Source: Mogibacterium diversum_A
GTDB taxonomy: Bacteria; Bacillota; Clostridia; Peptostreptococcales; Anaerovoracaceae
Direction of reading: 5' to 3'
Assembly: GCF_938028775.1 (NCBI RefSeq)
Contig: NZ_CALIZG010000018.1
Span: forward strand, 1 to 64,000
Length of the DNA stretch: 64,000 bases
A model generated the notes under the pieces. That model searched no databases and was not told the origin of the DNA. It worked only from the letters and a program-made list of their open reading frames with translations. The position numbers and the translations under genes were made by a program. Positions 59,403 through 64,000 of the stretch are shown here, piece after piece. Position 1 is the stretch's first letter; each line of letters opens with the position of its first letter.

Positions 59403-60809
59403 ATGAAAAGAAATGAAGTTTTACGGCAGATTCCGAAGATAGATGAGGTGCTTAAAGAGCACCTCTTTTCTAATGCCTTCGAGAAAAGTGGAAGAGATGT
59501 TGTAACATCTATGGCCAGAAAGGTTATAGATGGGGTGCGTGCTGAAATTCTTGCTCTAAGCGATGATGAACTAGAGAATTATGACGTAATGAAACTAAGC
59601 ATCTCGTATATCGCTGATGAGATTAAGGATAGACTCGAAGCTGACGAAGTGAATCATCTGCACGGAATAATTAACGCGACAGGAACCATCTTGCACACGA
59701 ATCTTGGCAGAGCACCACTCTGTGAAGATGCAGTGCGCAATGTAGAGATGGTTTCACGAGGATATTCGAATCTCGAATATGATGTTAAGCTAGGAAAGCG
59801 TGGTTCAAGACATGATATTCTGCAGGAACTCATGGTTGAACTTACCGGTGCTGAGGATGTCATGATCGTCAACAACAACGCATCTGCTACGATGCTTGTG
59901 CTTTCTGCTATGGCGGAGGGCCATGAGGTCGTGGTATCGAGAGGTGAGCTAGTCGAAATCGGAGGAGCTTTTAGAATTCCTGATATCATGGAGCAGAGTG
60001 GCGCGACTCTACATGAGGTTGGAACTACCAACAAGACTAAGCCTAGTGATTATGAGAAGGCGATAAATGAAAACACTGGCGCCCTCATGAAGGTCCACAC
60101 CAGCAATTATAAAATCATGGGATTTACTGAAGAGGCTGAACTCGATGATTTAGTTGATATTGGCAAGGAGCACGATATCCCGGTTATCTTCGATATGGGT
60201 AATGGACTCATGGTGAACCTCGCTGAATATGGACTTGATGAGCCTAATGTTCCTGCCTCTCTAGATACGGGAATCGATGTCATTCTATTCAGTGGTGATA
60301 AGCTGCTTGGTGGTCCTCAGGCTGGGATTATCGCTGGAAAGCGAAAGTTTATCGAGAAGATGAAGAAGCATCCTCTGGCACGTGCACTTAGAGTGGATAA
60401 GATGACTTTTGCAGCGATGGAAGAGACGTTAAAGAAATATAGGGATACAAAAGTTGCGATGCGTGATATCCCGGTGCTCCGCATGATTACGACAACTCAC
60501 GAAGTTCTGCTCGAAAGAGCTGAGAGTTTAGCCGACAAGATCCGTACGGCGAATAGCAAGCTCAATGTTAAAATTGTTGATGCAGATGACCAGATTGGTG
60601 GTGGTTCTGCGCCAATGGTATTCCTACCAGGGGTTGCGGTAGCTGTAACGTCTACGGAGACTACGACAAAGGGACTTGAGAGGGCACTTAGAAAACATGA
60701 AATTCCTGTAATCGCAAGAATTCACGAGGATGAACTGCTGTTCTCGGTAAGAACTGTGCTTGACCGCGAGCTTGAAGATATCGCAGCAGCGCTAAGGGAA
60801 GTGGAATAG
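59403..60809 (+). CDS. selA: L-seryl-tRNA(Sec) selenium transferase
   Basis: The 468-residue PLP enzyme converts Ser-tRNA(Sec) to Sec-tRNA(Sec) using selenophosphate. It has the N-terminal tRNA-binding part, GIINATGTILHTNLGRAPL in parts (about 82-100), NNNASATML (about 155-163) and the PLP Lys in SGDKLLGGPQAG (about 297-308). ATG 59403 is the start: an in-frame opening further upstream runs through the tRNA-Sec gene and is not real. It lies directly between tRNA-Sec and selB, and selB begins at the next base after its stop. Confidence 0.96.
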   Translation: MKRNEVLRQIPKIDEVLKEHLFSNAFEKSGRDVVTSMARKVIDGVRAEILALSDDELENYDVMKLSISYIADEIKDRLEADEVNHLHGIINATGTILHTNLGRAPLCEDAVRNVEMVSRGYSNLEYDVKLGKRGSRHDILQELMVELTGAEDVMIVNNNASATMLVLSAMAEGHEVVVSRGELVEIGGAFRIPDIMEQSGATLHEVGTTNKTKPSDYEKAINENTGALMKVHTSNYKIMGFTEEAELDDLVDIGKEHDIPVIFDMGNGLMVNLAEYGLDEPNVPASLDTGIDVILFSGDKLLGGPQAGIIAGKRKFIEKMKKHPLARALRVDKMTFAAMEETLKKYRDTKVAMRDIPVLRMITTTHEVLLERAESLADKIRTANSKLNVKIVDADDQIGGGSAPMVFLPGVAVAVTSTETTTKGLERALRKHEIPVIARIHEDELLFSVRTVLDRELEDIAAALREVE

Positions 60810-62717
60810 ATGAAGAACGTAATTATTGGCACAGCTGGTCACGTCGATCACGGCAAGACTCAGCTGATTAAAGCTCTTTCTGGCATCGATACAGATAGAC
60901 TATCCGAAGAGAAAAAGCGTGGAATTACCATCGAACTCGGTTTTGCTCACATAGATAATGATGCAGGCTATAATATCGGTGTAATTGATGTGCCAGGGCA
61001 TGAGAAATTTATCAAAAATATGCTTGCTGGAATCGGTGGTGTTGACTTCGTGCTATTTGTAGTTGCAGCAGATGAAGGTATCATGCCACAGACTAAAGAG
61101 CATTTTGAAATATTGCAAGCGCTCGGAATCGATGATGGCATCATCGCAATCACCAAAAAGGATATGGTGGACGAGGAGTGGCTTGAAATGCTAGTCGAGG
61201 ATGTAAAGGATTATTTTAAGGGCTCTTTTCTTGAGGGAAAACCCATGATAGCTGTTTCGTCTAAAACTGGAGAAAATATTGATGCGCTAAGAGATGAAAT
61301 AATAAAGAAGTGCGACCGTGAGTCAAAGAGGCGCGAGGAGCCGGAGCTATTCAGACTGCCTATAGATAGAGTTTTTTCTATGCAGGGATTTGGAACTGTA
61401 GTCACAGGAACTCTAGTGGATGGTGTGTTAAAACTGAATGATGATTTGAATATATATCCTGAGGAATTACCTGTGAAGGTAAGAGGAATCCAGACTTATG
61501 GCAACGATACTGATGAGGCGGTTGCTGGACAGCGAACGGCTGTGAACCTATCTGGTGTCAAGAAGGAAAATGTGCTTAGAGGCTCTGTATTAGCTGCATC
61601 AGGTGCGGTTACTGTGACCAATATGCTCGACGTGGAAATGAGCATTTTTAATAGCAGTGATAGGCAGATACTTAATAACAGCAGAGTTCATCTTTACACT
61701 GGTAGTAAGGAGGTTTTAGCTAAGGTCATTATCATGGACCGCGATGTTATGGTGAGTGGGGACAAGGCCTTTGTGCAGTTAAGACTCGAAGAACCTATAG
61801 CGGTTAGGAGAGGAGATAAGTTCATTATCAGATTTTACTCACCAGTAATTACAGTTGGTGGTGGTAGAGTGCTTGATGCAAATCCAGAGAAGCATAAGAG
61901 AAATCGTGACGATGTGCTTGCTGACTTTGAGATACTTGCTGCTGGCGATATAGGGGATATCATTCATCTAAAGACCGGAAGGTGGAAGTATTATAAAGAG
62001 TGTGAGCTTGGGCAGGAGCTTGGACTCACGGCTGCCGAAATAAAACAAGCTATTAAATCACTCGCAGGCCAAGGCAGGGTGGTAATACTTGCAGATGGCT
62101 CTATCGTAAACGAGGATAAGTTAAAAATACTCGAGGATACTGTTTCAAAGATAATCGAAGAGTATCATAGCCAGAATCCTATGGTAGATGGAATCCCTAA
62201 GAGAGAGCTGCTAAGCAGGATTAAGGAGTATCGCCATATCGAGGATGATAAGCTAGGACAGGCGATTATTTCTAAGTTCTTAGATTCGGGAATGCTTGAG
62301 GACAAGGAGAAGACGATTTCGGTTGCAGGTTTCAAGGTTGAGTTCTCAGATGAGCAGCTTGCCCTGATGGATGAGATTAAGAAAATGTATGATAAAGCTG
62401 GCGTCGAGACGATTAAAAATGAAGATATATATGAATTCGCAGGTAACAAAGATATTGCTAGCGCCATTCAAAATGAGCTCGTGTCACGAGGGGAGATCTT
62501 TAAACTCGATGCAAGCTACTATATCGATACCAAAGCATGGGATATAGCAACTGCAGCTGTACGTGAACTTGGAACTGAAAAGCCAGAAGGATTTACCCTC
62601 GCTGATTATCGAGATAAGCTTGAAATTTCAAGGAAATACGCCTCTATCTTATTATCCGCACTTGACAAGTACGGTATAACAGTGTTTAATGGAGAGTGCC
62701 GAAAGGCGATAAAATAG
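60810..62717 (+). CDS. selB: Selenocysteine-specific translation elongation factor SelB
   Basis: The 635-residue GTPase delivers Sec-tRNA to UGA codons marked by a SECIS hairpin. It has GTAGHVDHGKT (about 7-17), RGITIELGFA (about 37-46), DVPGHEKF (about 62-69) and ITKKD (about 117-121). Beta-barrel domains follow, then C-terminal winged-helix repeats (about 390-630) that bind the SECIS RNA. Length is complete. It directly follows the selA stop, so both are one transcript with tRNA-Sec. Confidence 0.96.
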   Translation: MKNVIIGTAGHVDHGKTQLIKALSGIDTDRLSEEKKRGITIELGFAHIDNDAGYNIGVIDVPGHEKFIKNMLAGIGGVDFVLFVVAADEGIMPQTKEHFEILQALGIDDGIIAITKKDMVDEEWLEMLVEDVKDYFKGSFLEGKPMIAVSSKTGENIDALRDEIIKKCDRESKRREEPELFRLPIDRVFSMQGFGTVVTGTLVDGVLKLNDDLNIYPEELPVKVRGIQTYGNDTDEAVAGQRTAVNLSGVKKENVLRGSVLAASGAVTVTNMLDVEMSIFNSSDRQILNNSRVHLYTGSKEVLAKVIIMDRDVMVSGDKAFVQLRLEEPIAVRRGDKFIIRFYSPVITVGGGRVLDANPEKHKRNRDDVLADFEILAAGDIGDIIHLKTGRWKYYKECELGQELGLTAAEIKQAIKSLAGQGRVVILADGSIVNEDKLKILEDTVSKIIEEYHSQNPMVDGIPKRELLSRIKEYRHIEDDKLGQAIISKFLDSGMLEDKEKTISVAGFKVEFSDEQLALMDEIKKMYDKAGVETIKNEDIYEFAGNKDIASAIQNELVSRGEIFKLDASYYIDTKAWDIATAAVRELGTEKPEGFTLADYRDKLEISRKYASILLSALDKYGITVFNGECRKAIK

Positions 62718-62737
62718 TCACGAAAGGGAGAACTATA

Positions 62738-63319
62738 ATGAAGAAAAAGACACTACTTATTGTGAGCATGCTTGTACTAGTTATGTTTGCGCTAACAGCT
62801 TGTGGCAGCAAGTCACCTAAGAGCGTTGTAGAGGATAACCTCAAGCAGATTAAGACTGAGAAGACTTCTTCGAACGTTTCTAAGCTATTCAACGACAAGA
62901 CTCTAGAGCAGAAGTATGGAAAAGAGTATGACAAGTTCATCAAGAAGGTTCAGGACTTCGATTATGAAGTAAAGGACGAGAAGGTTGATGGAAAGAAAGC
63001 GACTGTAAAGGTTGAGATTAAGACATACGACTTCGGTGCAGCTTACAAGACTACTTATGATACCGTAGTAGCTGACGCTAAGAGCGGAAAGATCACTGCA
63101 ACAACAGATGTTAAAGACTATGTTTACAATCTGATGTTCCAGAACCTAAACAGCGTAAAGGATAAGTCTTACAAGAAGACAGTTACTATCAACTGTACAA
63201 AGAACGACAAGGGCGAGTGGACAACTGATATTAATAGTAACGTTGACTTCCTAGATGCAATGATGGGTGGAATGTTCACAGCAATCAAGTCTGTTCAGGC
63301 AGGACAGGCAGCACAGTAG
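62738..63319 (+). CDS. Putative lipoprotein of unknown function (193 aa)
   Basis: A lipoprotein signal (MKKKTLLIVSMLVLVMF, then the lipobox LTAC at about 19-22) is followed by an acid/base-rich domain resembling DUF4878/DUF5105-type domains: KSVVEDNLKQIKTEK in parts, then strands with YDFGAAYKTTYDTVV in parts. It sits outside the membrane. AAGGGAG stands before ATG 62738, 20 bases after selB. It may be in the selB transcript, but no selenium link is known. Confidence 0.78.
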   Translation: MKKKTLLIVSMLVLVMFALTACGSKSPKSVVEDNLKQIKTEKTSSNVSKLFNDKTLEQKYGKEYDKFIKKVQDFDYEVKDEKVDGKKATVKVEIKTYDFGAAYKTTYDTVVADAKSGKITATTDVKDYVYNLMFQNLNSVKDKSYKKTVTINCTKNDKGEWTTDINSNVDFLDAMMGGMFTAIKSVQAGQAAQ

Positions 63320-63357
63320 CACCTGCTTATCGGCTATCCGATAGATTAAGCGAATAA

Positions 63358-63393
63358 TAAAGACCGTGGCTGCAAAGCCACGGTCTTGTTTTA
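63358..63393. terminator. Terminator after the lipoprotein gene
   Basis: AAGACCGTGGCT and AGCCACGGTCTT form a strong stem followed by GTTTT, with an A-rich flank on the other side. It separates the convergent htpG. Confidence 0.85.
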
Positions 63394-63472
63394 CATAGAG
63401 ATTGTGTGTTTGGATTTAGCATTAAAAGTGCAAGTCCCTGCTGTCATGATATTACTTGACAGGGGAAGCAGC

Positions 63473-64000
63473 TTACTTCATGAGCTTACAGATCCTCTCT
63501 CCAAATGCTAGCGGATCTTCAACTGGCATACCTTCGAGTACAAGCGCCTGATCATACAGGAGATTTGCATAGTCATTCACTTTGTCACTATCTCCGGCTT
63601 CTACGGCCTTCTTAATAGCATCAAAGAACGGTAGGTCGCCGTTAAGCTCAAGGACTTTATCTGCTTCAACGCCTGATAGTTCTTTGTTACCAGACATTGC
63701 TGCTTGAGCTTTGAGGATCTTCTCCATCTCAATAGACACTCCGTCAGATGTTGCGAAGCATACAGGGTGATTCTTGAGTCTGGTCGATAGGATTACAGAT
63801 GATACCTTATCGCCTAGGGCTTCTTTGATCGCACCCAGTGTACTCTTCGCTGCTTCGTTTTTATCCGCTTGAGCTTTTACCTCTTCTTCAGTTTTCTCAA
63901 ATCCTAAATCCTTGTCGGATATATTCTTGAACTCTTTGCCATCGTATTCTCTCATCGCCATAAATGCGAATTCGTCAATATTATCAGTACAATAAAGAAC
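63473..64000 (-). CDS. htpG: Chaperone protein HtpG (Hsp90), 3' part, cut by the window edge
   Basis: The frame is open to the right edge of the window and encodes the last 175 residues of HtpG. VLYCTDNIDEFA at the edge matches the conserved middle-to-C-terminal HtpG motif, followed by the C-terminal dimerisation domain (STRLKNHPVCFAT, LPFFDAIKKA and the final ICKLMK). HtpG is an ATP-dependent cytoplasmic chaperone. The N-terminal ATPase lies outside. It converges on the lipoprotein gene. Confidence 0.92.
   Translation of the reverse strand, partial: VLYCTDNIDEFAFMAMREYDGKEFKNISDKDLGFEKTEEEVKAQADKNEAAKSTLGAIKEALGDKVSSVILSTRLKNHPVCFATSDGVSIEMEKILKAQAAMSGNKELSGVEADKVLELNGDLPFFDAIKKAVEAGDSDKVNDYANLLYDQALVLEGMPVEDPLAFGERICKLMK

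Overview
The window reads as a chromosome segment of a low-GC, Gram-positive anaerobe of the class Clostridia. The evidence is AGGAGG-type ribosome binding sites, many intrinsic terminators, an EcfA1-EcfA2-EcfT module, FtsEX with a CwlO-like hydrolase, a split transketolase, an NADP-type secondary alcohol dehydrogenase close to the Thermoanaerobacter/Clostridium enzyme, and a full selenocysteine system. A relative of Eubacteriales Family XIII is possible but is only a guess. Gene density is high and most of the window is ordinary core genome.

Layout. 1-7000: a secreted endo/exonuclease/phosphatase, an ornithine-cyclodeaminase-like enzyme, an ECF transporter operon behind a structured leader, and a TrmB-aminotransferase fusion. 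7040-10370: a thiamine operon (TPP riboswitch, thiE, thiD, thiC). 10369-15270: a COG0523 GTPase, secondary alcohol dehydrogenase, ahpC with an unusual leader and a 20-bp tandem repeat behind it, and gdhA. 15400-24860: pcrA-ligA, mgtE, split transketolase and a POT-like transporter. 24860-30310: an AT-rich islet holding a radical-SAM peptide-maturation (RiPP) operon. 30326-31761: a polar amino acid ABC importer without its binding protein. 32007-43142: a long co-directional run of ftsE, ftsX, M23 hydrolase, recJ, S41 peptidase, PPTase, recX, rmuC, phosphoesterase, lipid kinase and DD-carboxypeptidase. 43170-45230: a candidate structured RNA, tRNA-Ser(CGA), and a small accessory islet of tiny membrane proteins and gene remnants. 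45406-49990: FNT channel, secreted protein, TSCPD and DUF1836 proteins, acyl-CoA ligase. 50029-55557: threonine-pathway genes asd, lysC, hom (minus) and thrC plus an ACT protein (plus). 55694-62717: the selenium block (LysR regulator, selD, NifS-like lyase, tRNA-Sec, selA, selB). 62738-64000: a lipoprotein and the 3' part of htpG.

The two most interesting loci are as follows. (1) The peptide-maturation operon at 25238-29845 has an ABC exporter without a peptidase domain, a radical SAM/SPASM maturase carrying an extra C-terminal domain, an acyl-carrier-like protein without the phosphopantetheine serine, and a 65-residue Cys-rich candidate precursor. It resembles the CLI_3235/CcpM class of clostridial peptides but appears to be a fused variant. 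(2) The selenium block contains a selD that is itself a selenoprotein: an in-frame TGA stands at the catalytic position, so the gene looks truncated unless the codon is read as Sec. Every factor needed for that decoding is encoded within 6 kb.
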